The notes under the pieces are model-generated. The model ran no database searches and had not been told where the DNA came from. It saw nothing but the letters and a program-made list of their open reading frames with translations. Position numbers and translations under genes: made by a program. A stretch of DNA of 64,000 nt from Neptunomonas qingdaonensis (GTDB lineage: Bacteria; Pseudomonadota; Gammaproteobacteria; Pseudomonadales; Balneatricaceae). Of the stretch, positions 1 to 7,955 are shown in pieces (position 1 is the first letter of the stretch; each line of letters opens with the position of its first letter). The stretch is from contig NZ_FOOU01000001.1 in NCBI RefSeq assembly GCF_900113275.1, positions 496,001 through 560,000 on the forward strand. The letters are read 5' to 3'.

Positions 1-711
1 CCGCATGCTGATGAGTCTTGGGTCAGTAGTTTTTCAGCGGCACTGTCGGACGCGACTCAAGAGTATAAGATTCAGTTGGTGGGTGGTGATACCACGCGTG
101 GCCCCCTTACGTTAACGGCACAAGTGCATGGTTTTGTTCAGACCGGGTGTGCGTTATTGCGAAGTGGCGCTAAGTCGGGCGACCTGGTTTGCGTTACGGG
201 TACGTTGGGAGATAGCAGGGCTGGGCTTGAGTCACTATTGAGCAATGGCTCTACAGAGAAGAATCCTCACAATAGCCCTTCAGCTGAAAACATGGAGTAC
301 CTGCGTCAGCGGTTCTATCGTCCTTTGCCTCGCATATCGACAGGAAAGCTGATTGCACCTTTTGCCTCCTCTTGTATCGATATATCGGATGGGTTGTTAG
401 GTGATCTGGCGCATATTCTTGAGCATTCCCGGGTAGGTGCACAGATAAACCCAGCAGCACTTCCCCTTTCAGACGCGCTGCAGGCATTCACTGATGCCGG
501 TACGGCACAAAAGTGGGCACTAACCGGAGGTGAGGATTTTGAGTTGTGCTTTACCGTTCCTGCCGAACAATGGGGTAATCTTCAGACGCAACTTCAATAC
601 CATAAAGTGCCAGTGACCGCTATCGGTGCTATCTGCGATAAACCTGGTTTGCAGCTTTTTCAGGCAGGTGAGTGGTGCAGCGTTGAAGCAAACGGTTATA
701 AACATTTTTAA
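1..711 (+). CDS. thiL: Thiamine-monophosphate kinase, 5' end missing
   Basis: ThiL phosphorylates thiamine monophosphate with ATP to give thiamine diphosphate in the cytoplasm. The reading frame is open from base 1, so the N-terminal part lies outside the window and no start is visible. The frame reads into LVGGDTTRG, the conserved nucleotide/metal motif of the PurM-like fold, followed by a DISDGLLGD motif and the C-terminal GGEDFELCF motif typical of ThiL. pgpA follows after 20 bp, as in the conserved nusB-thiL-pgpA order of many gammaproteobacteria. The first in-frame TTG at 76 is internal and is not a real start. Confidence 0.95.
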   Translation, partial: PHADESWVSSFSAALSDATQEYKIQLVGGDTTRGPLTLTAQVHGFVQTGCALLRSGAKSGDLVCVTGTLGDSRAGLESLLSNGSTEKNPHNSPSAENMEYLRQRFYRPLPRISTGKLIAPFASSCIDISDGLLGDLAHILEHSRVGAQINPAALPLSDALQAFTDAGTAQKWALTGGEDFELCFTVPAEQWGNLQTQLQYHKVPVTAIGAICDKPGLQLFQAGEWCSVEANGYKHF

Positions 712-731
712 TCTGCTAAACGAGACTTTTT

Positions 732-1229
732 ATGCAACCGAATTCCCAACCTAAGCAAGCAAATCCTAAACCTGTTTTAAGTAATCCTGTTCACTGTCTC
801 GCCTTTGGCTTTGGCAGCGGTCTCGCACCTAAAGCGCCGGGCACTTTTGGGACTTTGGCGGCCGTTCCTCTGTTCTTGCTGTTGTCATCTTTATCCTTAT
901 CTGAATATTTATATGTCGTTATCTTTGCTTCAGTTGTCGGTATCTATTTTTGCGGACAAACGGCAAAAGACCTGCAGGTTCACGATCATCCGGGCATCGT
1001 CTGGGACGAGTTTGTCGGTTTCTGGATCACCATGATTGCTGTACCTGTTTCATGGTGGAGCCTTGTGCTTGGGTTTGCATTATTCCGCTTGTTTGATATC
1101 TGGAAACCCTGGCCGATTAAATGGGTAGATAAACACGTCCATGGTGGCTTTGGGATTATGCTGGATGATGTATTAGCGGGTCTTTTGGCTTTAGGCTCGT
1201 TACATCTGCTTATATATTTAATCTCTTAG
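732..1229 (+). CDS. pgpA: Phosphatidylglycerophosphatase A
   Basis: PgpA is an inner-membrane phosphatase that removes the phosphate from phosphatidylglycerophosphate to form phosphatidylglycerol. The 165-residue product has the usual length and several hydrophobic segments. It carries the family signatures GSGLAPKAPGTFGT near residue 28, HDHPGIVWDEFVGFW in the middle and GGFGIMLDDVLAG near the C-terminus; the acidic residues in these motifs are thought to bind Mg2+. It lies 20 bp downstream of thiL and is probably co-transcribed with it. A T-rich stretch follows the stop codon, but no convincing hairpin. Confidence 0.95.
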   Translation: MQPNSQPKQANPKPVLSNPVHCLAFGFGSGLAPKAPGTFGTLAAVPLFLLLSSLSLSEYLYVVIFASVVGIYFCGQTAKDLQVHDHPGIVWDEFVGFWITMIAVPVSWWSLVLGFALFRLFDIWKPWPIKWVDKHVHGGFGIMLDDVLAGLLALGSLHLLIYLIS

Positions 1230-1262
1230 TTAGGCTTTTTTTGTTCTAAAAGGAGTGATTTT

Positions 1263-1295
1263 TTTCAGTTTTGTTTCAGTTTCAGGGCATATTCT
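1263..1295 (+). promoter_or_regulatory. Predicted response-regulator direct repeat and promoter
   Basis: Two copies of TTTCAGTTT start at 1263 and 1274, exactly 11 bp apart, which is the spacing of half-sites used by OmpR/PhoP-type regulators. A weak -10-like TATTCT follows at 1290-1295, so the repeats cover the expected -35 region. The site precedes a small exported protein gene and, further on, a PhoP/PhoQ-like operon, which suggests autoregulation. The repeats are seen directly; the regulator is inferred. Confidence 0.45.
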
Positions 1296-1323
1296 GCAAT
1301 AGAAAATAAAAAGGAGAAGGATC

Positions 1324-1641
1324 ATGAAAATGTTTACACAGACAATTGCCCTGACTTCAATCCTGTTTGCCGCTACCGCGATAGCTTCACCGCAGGGACT
1401 GGCGCCACCCATGAATTCAACTGAATTCAATATGCAGTCCCCAAGTACTATCATGGCGGATCAAAACTATAGTTTTGGCGGTATGTATGAGAGTGCTCTT
1501 TCTAGCAATTCGACAGAGCGCCGATTAAGTGAAGGCTATGTTGCTACACAACATGTAGGTGATTTTTGTCTAATCACTGATTTATCAATAGCAGCTAATG
1601 AACACTCAGTAGAAAGCTATTTAGGTGCTCGACAATGCTGA
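1324..1641 (+). CDS. Small exported protein of unknown function
   Basis: This encodes a 105-residue protein with a clear N-terminal signal peptide (MKMFTQTIALTSILFAATA, cut probably after AIA) and no recognised domain. The mature part is rich in Ser, Asn and Met and has two Cys residues near the end (FCLIT and the last residue), which might form a disulfide in the periplasm. A very strong ribosome site (AAAAGGAGAAGG) lies just before the ATG. It sits between a likely response-regulator box and a two-component operon, so it may be a target of that system. No function can be assigned. Confidence 0.7.
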   Translation: MKMFTQTIALTSILFAATAIASPQGLAPPMNSTEFNMQSPSTIMADQNYSFGGMYESALSSNSTERRLSEGYVATQHVGDFCLITDLSIAANEHSVESYLGARQC

Positions 1642-1680
1642 ATATGATGTCCCTCAGTGGATTTTCCTGAGTTATAAACG

Positions 1681-1711
1681 TAAGGGAGATACGGTGAACG
1701 TATCTCCCTTA
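1681..1711 (+). terminator. Strong hairpin between two small exported protein genes
   Basis: A perfect 13-bp inverted repeat (TAAGGGAGATACG, 5-nt loop, then its complement) lies 39 bp after the stop of the preceding gene. The downstream flank TTATACTATATAG is AT-rich but is not a clean run of T. It may be a terminator, an attenuator or an mRNA-stabilising hairpin that uncouples the first gene from the two-component genes. Only the structure is certain. Confidence 0.5.
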
Positions 1712-1738
1712 TACTATATAGATAACGTTGGAGACTAT

Positions 1739-2095
1739 ATGAATAAAAAAACAATAAATATTTTGCTTCCATTAGTCATTCTGTTCTCTGCGTTAGTTGA
1801 AGCGGAGGAAGGGAGGCCTATCACTCCTTATCCTACGACGTATGAAAACGGATCTCGTTTAGATTATGAAGCCTGTCGGATTTTAGTAAGACGCGGCGAA
1901 ATACTGCCAATGTCAGATCTGATGGCATTAGGAAAGCAGCGATCAAGTGATCATGTTCTTGATGCCTATCTGATAAAACAAAATGATCGTTATTATTATC
2001 AGATTGAGTCTGTCGGTGATAATGGGGTAGTGAATAATTTCTACATGGATGCTTCAAATGGTGAAGTTATGACTGACTTTAAGGTTTCTCAATGA
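1739..2095 (+). CDS. Small periplasmic PepSY-like protein
   Basis: The product is 118 residues with a signal peptide (MNKKTINILLPLVILFSALVEA). The mature part has a charged helix followed by a strand pattern (DAYLIKQNDRYYYQIES, then NNFYMDASNGEV), resembling PepSY-type proteins that commonly accompany PhoP/PhoQ-like systems. The start at 1739 is preferred to an upstream in-frame start because it has a GGAG site 5 bp upstream and begins exactly at the signal peptide. The stop overlaps the response regulator start by 4 bp (ATGA), indicating translational coupling. It may modulate the sensor kinase from the periplasm; that role is inferred. Confidence 0.75.
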   Translation: MNKKTINILLPLVILFSALVEAEEGRPITPYPTTYENGSRLDYEACRILVRRGEILPMSDLMALGKQRSSDHVLDAYLIKQNDRYYYQIESVGDNGVVNNFYMDASNGEVMTDFKVSQ

Positions 2096-2757
2096 GAATA
2101 CTCTTGGTAGAAGATGACCCGGCTTTAGGGCCAGACCTAAAGAAAGAGTTAGCGGGGCTAGGCTATGCCGTTGATCTTGCCGACAATGGAGTTGATGGCG
2201 AGGCTCTCGGCTTTGAAGATATCTACGATCTGGCTGTGCTGGATTTAGGTTTGCCGCAGCGCCCGGGTATTGAGGTATTAAAAAACTGGCGCAAGCGCAG
2301 TAATAATATCCCCACACTTATTCTGACCGCACGCTCTTCCTGGCAGGAAAAGATAGATGGTTTTGATGCAGGTGCAGATGATTATCTGGCAAAGCCTTTT
2401 CACACAGAAGAGTTAGTGGCGCGTATGACGGCTCTTTTACGTCGTGCTAAACAACAGCCCACCAAGCAATTAGAGGCATCCGGTTTACTGCTGAACGAAA
2501 AAACTCAGGCAGTAAGTGTTGATGGCCAACTGGAGATTGAGCTAACAGGGATGGAATATAAGCTTTTACGCTATTTTATGCACAACCCAGGCAGGCTGCT
2601 CTCTAAATTACAAATTGTTGAACATATTTATGATGATGGAGCGGAGAACGACAGTAATGTCGTTGAAGCTTACATTAAGATGCTGCGCAAAAAAATTGGC
2701 AAAGATCGTATCCAGACTAAGCGTGGGCAGGGATACACCTTTGTAAACCACCTATGA
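2092..2757 (+). CDS. OmpR/PhoP-family response regulator
   Basis: The 221-residue regulator has an N-terminal receiver domain (residues 1-115) with the acidic pocket EDD at 7-9, the phosphoacceptor Asp51 in LAVLDLGLP and the conserved Lys in DDYLAKPF. A winged-helix DNA-binding domain follows (about 125-220, with VVEAYIKMLRKKIG and the wing RGQGYTF). The gene overlaps both the PepSY-like gene upstream and the sensor kinase downstream, so the three form a tight operon. Sequence and partner resemble PhoP of PhoP/PhoQ systems, but the stimulus cannot be read from the sequence, so no symbol is given. Confidence 0.9.
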   Translation: MRILLVEDDPALGPDLKKELAGLGYAVDLADNGVDGEALGFEDIYDLAVLDLGLPQRPGIEVLKNWRKRSNNIPTLILTARSSWQEKIDGFDAGADDYLAKPFHTEELVARMTALLRRAKQQPTKQLEASGLLLNEKTQAVSVDGQLEIELTGMEYKLLRYFMHNPGRLLSKLQIVEHIYDDGAENDSNVVEAYIKMLRKKIGKDRIQTKRGQGYTFVNHL

Positions 2758-4118
2758 TGAACTCAATACAAGGACGACTCAATCTCGCCTTTATTGGGCT
2801 GATCTTAACGCTTTTTACGGTACTCTGGTTTTTACAGGGTATGACAGTACGCGAAGTAGCTTATGAGTTTATAAGTGCAAGAATGCAAAGCGATGCACGT
2901 ACTGTGCTGCAAGCGGTTATGCGCAAAGATAACGAATGGCAAATCGACGCTAATTATATCTCTCCCGTTTATACACAACCCATGTCCGGACACTATTACC
3001 AATTTTTGGTCGATGATGGTCAGTGGAAATATTCAAGATCCTTGTGGGATGAAGAGATCCCAACCTATGACGGTAAGCCTGTTGGGCAAATGAATATTAA
3101 CCTGCAGTACAAGCGGGGTACTCCCTGGTTGGTATACGATAATCGTTTTGAAAAAGCCGGACATCAAATACGTATCGTATTAGCTGAAGATATCAGCCAA
3201 ATTGAAGCGAAGTTAAAGTCCTTAAGTTGGTGGGTGGCGGGCGTAGGTTTTCTATTTATTCTTGTTCTATTGATAGCCCAGATCATTATTATTCGTGGTG
3301 GTTTGAAAAGCCTGACACGTATGCGCCAGGATATCGTAAGACTTAAAGAGGGTGATATCAGTACGCTGCCAGAAGTTCAGATCAAAGAGATAGCGCCGTT
3401 AGTCAATGAGATAAACTACATGGTCGAGAGTATGAGTCTGCGATTAGATCGCTCTCGGCATGCGGTGGGGAATCTGGCACATGCAGCTAAAACCCCGTTA
3501 ACGGTGATCGATCGACAAATAGAAACGCTCAGACAATCCAGTCCTGGTTGCGCGAATGCGCTTGAGCAACAATCTAACGCACTGAGAAACCTGGTTGATA
3601 GGGAGCTTACGCGGGCGCGTATAGCCGGTGCTGCGATGCCAGGGCAGAAGGTCATTATTGAAGAAGAGGTTGAAAAGTTAATCAAAGCAATGTCGATGAT
3701 ATATCGGGATAAAGGCCTCGAATATGAAGTCAATATAAAAAGCACGACATTTTTTCCAGGAGAGCGTGATGATTTAATTGAGCTAATGGGGAATTTGATT
3801 GATAACGCGAGTAAATGGGCGACAACAAGAGTCCGCATCAAAGGTATGATGAACGAGCAATGTTTAGAGTTGTGTATCGAAGATGATGGGCCGGGTATTC
3901 CTGCCGATAAAATGACACAGCTGATGTCGCGGGGAGAACGGCTTGATGAATCTACCATTGGGCATGGTCTGGGGCTGAGTATCGTTATGGAAATTGTTCA
4001 TCAGTATAAAGGCATGTTCCAACTCCTGCCCTCCGATATGGGAGGTTTGCATGCACATCTATTGTTGCCCCGCCAGCTGAATGCTGAACTGAAATCTGTG
4101 ATGCTGCCCAGACAGTGA
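2754..4118 (+). CDS. PhoQ-like membrane sensor histidine kinase
   Basis: The 454-residue kinase has a TM helix at about residues 10-30, a periplasmic sensor of about 130 residues, a second TM near 160-180 and a HAMP-like linker. The phosphoacceptor His243 lies in the motif NLAHAAKTPL, the PhoQ-type H box. The ATPase domain shows an N box (LMGNLIDNASKWA), G1 (EDDGPGI) and G2 (GHGLGLSI). It overlaps the regulator gene by 4 bp; the second codon is also ATG, so the start could be 2757. It is predicted to phosphorylate the upstream regulator. The next gene, ribA, begins 64 bp later and is probably unrelated functionally. Confidence 0.9.
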   Translation: MMNSIQGRLNLAFIGLILTLFTVLWFLQGMTVREVAYEFISARMQSDARTVLQAVMRKDNEWQIDANYISPVYTQPMSGHYYQFLVDDGQWKYSRSLWDEEIPTYDGKPVGQMNINLQYKRGTPWLVYDNRFEKAGHQIRIVLAEDISQIEAKLKSLSWWVAGVGFLFILVLLIAQIIIIRGGLKSLTRMRQDIVRLKEGDISTLPEVQIKEIAPLVNEINYMVESMSLRLDRSRHAVGNLAHAAKTPLTVIDRQIETLRQSSPGCANALEQQSNALRNLVDRELTRARIAGAAMPGQKVIIEEEVEKLIKAMSMIYRDKGLEYEVNIKSTTFFPGERDDLIELMGNLIDNASKWATTRVRIKGMMNEQCLELCIEDDGPGIPADKMTQLMSRGERLDESTIGHGLGLSIVMEIVHQYKGMFQLLPSDMGGLHAHLLLPRQLNAELKSVMLPRQ

Positions 4119-4182
4119 TAATGATTACCCAAAAGCACCATCCACTGATAAACTATGCTGCCTGTTTTTTGAGGATAGATGA

Positions 4183-4797
4183 GTGACTATTGAGTATGTA
4201 GCTGATTCCAAACTTCCAATGCCTTGGGGCACCTTTACTATGGTGGGGTTTGAGGATACAGAAACCAATAAAGAACATATCGCCATGGTTTTTGGTGATG
4301 TTTCCGGTGATGAGCCAGTATTGGCCCGGGTGCACTCAGAATGTCTGACAGGCGATGCATTGTTCAGTCTTCGTTGTGACTGTGGTTTTCAGCTACAAGA
4401 AGCCTTAAAACGTATTGCTGAAAATGGACGAGGTGTGCTTTTATATCTGCGCCAGGAAGGCCGTGGAATTGGTTTGCTAAACAAGATTAAAGCCTACCAC
4501 CTGCAAGATCAGGGAGCCGATACCGTTGAGGCAAATGAGCGCTTAGGATTCGCCGCTGATTTGCGAAACTACAGTATGTGTGAGCCGATGCTGGAACACT
4601 TAGGCATAAAAGCTGTCCGGTTAATGACTAATAACCCGCGTAAAGTTGCAGCGCTGGAAACCTATGGTGTAAAAGTCGCCGAACGTGTCCCGTTGCAAGT
4701 AGGTAAAAATCGTCACAATGAAGAATACCTTGCTACAAAAATGGGGAAAATGGGTCATATGATGACTGAACACCATTTTGTGGATGATAAAAGCTAA
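4183..4797 (+). CDS. ribA: GTP cyclohydrolase II
   Basis: RibA opens GTP to 2,5-diamino-6-ribosylamino-pyrimidinone phosphate, the first step of riboflavin synthesis. The 204-residue product shows the zinc-binding cysteines in [17 protein letters not shown], the catalytic motif [11 protein letters not shown] and the C-terminal LMTNNPRK motif, and it is a stand-alone enzyme without a RibB domain. The start is a GTG at 4183, preceded by GAGGAT. ribA near thiL/pgpA and dxs is the conserved order, here interrupted by accessory genes on both sides. It converges with the c-di-GMP gene, with only 15 bp between the two stops. Confidence 0.95.
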   Translation: MTIEYVADSKLPMPWGTFTMVGFEDTETNKEHIAMVFGDVSGDEPVLARVHSECLTGDALFSLRCDCGFQLQEALKRIAENGRGVLLYLRQEGRGIGLLNKIKAYHLQDQGADTVEANERLGFAADLRNYSMCEPMLEHLGIKAVRLMTNNPRKVAALETYGVKVAERVPLQVGKNRHNEEYLATKMGKMGHMMTEHHFVDDKS

Positions 4798-4812
4798 ACA
4801 AAATCACATAGC

Positions 4813-7800
4813 TTAATGTACTTGCTGGGTAACAGTTTTACGTGAGGGGGCGTTATTAAGCACACCGCTGAGTGCAGAATTGTTTACTGGTTTGTCATTT
4901 GAACCGGCGGCCCACACCTGGCGACGTATATTTGAAGGGCTGGAAAGAAGCGCGGTTGCTTGCTCACGAGATATGGGTCTGCTGAACAAGTATCCTTGAA
5001 TTTCATCGCATTTCAGATTTTGTAGTACTTTAAGTTGCTCTTCTGTTTCTACCCCTTCAGCTATGACATGTAATCCCAAACTGTGTGCCATCGCGATGAT
5101 GGCGCTGATAATGGCAGTGTCATGTGCATGAGAAGGGAAGTCCTGGAGAAATGACCTGTCAATTTTCACAATATCAATAGGAAAGCGTTTAAGGTAGCTA
5201 AGGGAGGAATATCCTGTCCCAAAGTCATCCAGGGACACGCGTATGCCTACCGAGCTCAGACGATCAATAATCGAAACCGCTGTATCTAAATTCTGAATTA
5301 AAGCGCTTTCGGTAATTTCGATAGTCAAAGAACCGGGTGAAATGCCTGTTTGTTCTACAATGCTGACAATGTTCTCAGCCAGCTCGGCTTTACGCAGTTG
5401 AACCGGAGACAGGTTGATCGCCATAGACAGGTGATCATGCCCACGGGTTTGCCAGGCTTTTAATTGTCTACACGCATTTTCCAGTACCCAGTCTCCTATT
5501 GACTCGATCAGCCCGGCATTTTCAGCCATCGGGATAAAGTTGTCAGGTGTCACAAGCCCAAGCTCTGGGTGACGCCAGCGTATCAGTGCTTCAAAACTGG
5601 AAATTCGCCCTGTACTCATATCGACAACAGGCTGGTATTCAAGAAACAACTCACCCCGTTCGATAGCCCGGTGTAACTGTCCTTCCATACGTAACTGTGT
5701 TTTTGAGCGTTGGTTCATCTCTTTGCTGAAATAAAGGCACACATCGCGACCCACAGTTGTTTTAGCCTCGCGTAAGGCTGCGCCTGCATTTGCGAGCAAC
5801 AGATCAGGATCATCTCCATCATTAGGGTACATGCTGACACCGATGCGAACATCCAGAAAAACGTCAGTACTCTCGATGTGCACGGCTTCGTTCATAGCAG
5901 CAAACATGCGTTGAATAATCCAGGTAGTGGACTCCTCACTGTGCATATCTGTTAATAAAACAACAAATTCACCACTACTGACGCGGGATACACTAACGCC
6001 AATGTTGGTTGCGCCGTCAATGGCGACCGTATCAGTTGATCGTAAGGTTTTGTTTAAACGCCCTGCTACCAGTTTAACCAATTTTTCGGCAGCCGGATCT
6101 CCCAGAGTATTTCGGATGACCTGTAATGTATCAATATCAATGAATAACACTGCGAGGCGGGTATTGAGTCGTTGACTCCGTACGATACCTTGTTTAATCC
6201 GGTCGATGAGTACGATACGGTTGGGAAGGCCCGTGGCTTCATCTGTCGAGGCTACATCATGCGTACTTTGTGAGCGAATTAACGCTTCAAGTTCTTCAAT
6301 ACGATATTGTAATTGCTGATCTGTGCTGCTCTCTGCACTGCTCTCTATGTTGCTGCTGGTAGGTGCAATTTGCTTAGCTGTCTCATCAGAAATGGGTTTG
6401 ACGGTAGAAGAATGCTGAATCTCTGACCAACGAGTCACTCGATTTCGACCAGAGTTTTTTGAGTGATAAAGGGCTTTGTCTGCCAGATCGACAAGAATGC
6501 TGGGCGTTGATGAACCTCCGAGGTTACTGGAAACGCCAAAGCTTGCCGTGAAGCGAATAGCACTGGTGAATTGATCTATCTTTCCTTCGTGTACAGCCAA
6601 CCGCATACTTTCGGCGATAACCTCCGCTTGCTCTTCATCTATTCCTGGCAACACAACGCAGAACTCTTCGCCTCCATAACGACCAACAAGATCATCGGTG
6701 CGGGCAGTTTCGGTCAAAATTCTGGAAAGCAGCTTTATCACTTTGTCGCCGGTGGCATGCCCGAAGCGATCATTGACTGATTTAAAGTGGTCTATATCGA
6801 CCATAATACAGCTGATAGATGCTCCTTCATCAGCCGCTTCACCGAGCAGAGTGGTGAAGCCATCGAAAAGTGAACGACGATTGAGAGCCCCGGTCAGTGG
6901 ATCACGTGTTGCGAGTATTTGTAATTCCCGGTTTTGGCGGGTGATTTCCCTTTGGCTTTGTTGGACTCGATCTAAAGCGCGTTCAAGATCATTATTCTTG
7001 TGTTCAAGTTCAGTAACATCATCAAAGGTAACAACAACCCCACGAATATTCCCTTCGGGTGCTTTTATGGGCGCAACATTGACCGCAAAACTGAGGTGTT
7101 CATGTAACATAGTCCTTAGCTTTAATTGAGATGAATGTGGCGCTTCTATTCCCTCAAGTGCTAACTTCCAAGGGAAAATAAATGGTTGGCCAGCGTCTTT
7201 ATTAGCTGATGGCTCCCATTCAAGATCGGAAAGGTACTTGCCCACCAGTGCTTGTGCCGGTTGTCCTAATTTTGATTCAAATGCCTCATTCACAAACACC
7301 ATCCGGCCTTTGTTATCTAGCATGGCTAAACCTTCTGCTAAGACATCAAGAGCAGCACGGACACGATCAGGAACAACGGCGCTTGGGTCTAGTTCATTCA
7401 GAGCACGTTTTAGAAATACCCAATAAGCAACAAAACCTGAAAGCGAGATAAACAAAATAACGGTGACAAGCGAGCCACCGTTAAACAGATCAAAGCTGTT
7501 ACCGCCGAGTGGTTTAAAGCTGATTTCCAGAGCACCCCATCGTCCAGACTGATTATGGATCGGAACCTGCACATGGGAGGGTGTAGATGATTCTTTGTCA
7601 GCCGGTTGCCAATGGCTGAGATGATCCCCGGCATTGGATATTAAATGGCCATCAGCTGTGCGTAAACCGACCGATAGAATGCTGTCATTGCGTTCTTGCA
7701 GAGAGTGAATTGTTTCGGTTACTGATGCCATTTGTCCCTGAGCGATGTTCGACGAAACCTGAACAGCAAGTGACTCGGCAATAGCTTTACGTGCTGTAAA

Positions 7801-7917
7801 TTCGGCATGTTTCTGATCAGGAATAAACCCGAGTAAGTCACCCACTAGCAACAGGCTGACGGTCAACAGTATCAGACCGATGGAAAGACGAAAAACGGGT
7901 GACATGGCAGCTTTCAT
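4813..7917 (-). CDS. Membrane c-di-GMP enzyme: PAS, two GGDEF domains, EAL
   Basis: This encodes a 1034-residue protein with a TM helix (about 10-30), a short periplasmic sensor, a second TM (about 145-168), a PAS domain (about 190-305), a coiled coil, a first GGDEF domain, a second degenerate GGDEF domain (about 555-730) and an EAL domain (about 740-990). The first GGDEF has an intact active site GGEEF at 415-419 and an inhibitory RxxD site at 406-409. The second has SSGEF in its place and lacks the active motif. The EAL domain keeps E776 of EALIRW, NLSP, EITES, DDFGTGYSS, KIDRSF and AEGVET, so it should be able to degrade c-di-GMP. It begins 38 bp after the giant protein gene, on the same strand, and is probably co-transcribed. 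A role in switching adhesion is inferred from this context. Confidence 0.92.
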   Translation of the reverse strand: MKAAMSPVFRLSIGLILLTVSLLLVGDLLGFIPDQKHAEFTARKAIAESLAVQVSSNIAQGQMASVTETIHSLQERNDSILSVGLRTADGHLISNAGDHLSHWQPADKESSTPSHVQVPIHNQSGRWGALEISFKPLGGNSFDLFNGGSLVTVILFISLSGFVAYWVFLKRALNELDPSAVVPDRVRAALDVLAEGLAMLDNKGRMVFVNEAFESKLGQPAQALVGKYLSDLEWEPSANKDAGQPFIFPWKLALEGIEAPHSSQLKLRTMLHEHLSFAVNVAPIKAPEGNIRGVVVTFDDVTELEHKNNDLERALDRVQQSQREITRQNRELQILATRDPLTGALNRRSLFDGFTTLLGEAADEGASISCIMVDIDHFKSVNDRFGHATGDKVIKLLSRILTETARTDDLVGRYGGEEFCVVLPGIDEEQAEVIAESMRLAVHEGKIDQFTSAIRFTASFGVSSNLGGSSTPSILVDLADKALYHSKNSGRNRVTRWSEIQHSSTVKPISDETAKQIAPTSSNIESSAESSTDQQLQYRIEELEALIRSQSTHDVASTDEATGLPNRIVLIDRIKQGIVRSQRLNTRLAVLFIDIDTLQVIRNTLGDPAAEKLVKLVAGRLNKTLRSTDTVAIDGATNIGVSVSRVSSGEFVVLLTDMHSEESTTWIIQRMFAAMNEAVHIESTDVFLDVRIGVSMYPNDGDDPDLLLANAGAALREAKTTVGRDVCLYFSKEMNQRSKTQLRMEGQLHRAIERGELFLEYQPVVDMSTGRISSFEALIRWRHPELGLVTPDNFIPMAENAGLIESIGDWVLENACRQLKAWQTRGHDHLSMAINLSPVQLRKAELAENIVSIVEQTGISPGSLTIEITESALIQNLDTAVSIIDRLSSVGIRVSLDDFGTGYSSLSYLKRFPIDIVKIDRSFLQDFPSHAHDTAIISAIIAMAHSLGLHVIAEGVETEEQLKVLQNLKCDEIQGYLFSRPISREQATALLSSPSNIRRQVWAAGSNDKPVNNSALSGVLNNAPSRKTVTQQVH

Positions 7918-7955
7918 AATGGCTTCAACTTGTTATCCGGAATTGAGTAAGCATT

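Noticed and set aside
1625-1738. Longer N-terminus for the PepSY-like protein starting at 1625
   Set aside because: It would overlap the upstream gene, include the 13-bp hairpin as coding sequence and bury the signal peptide.
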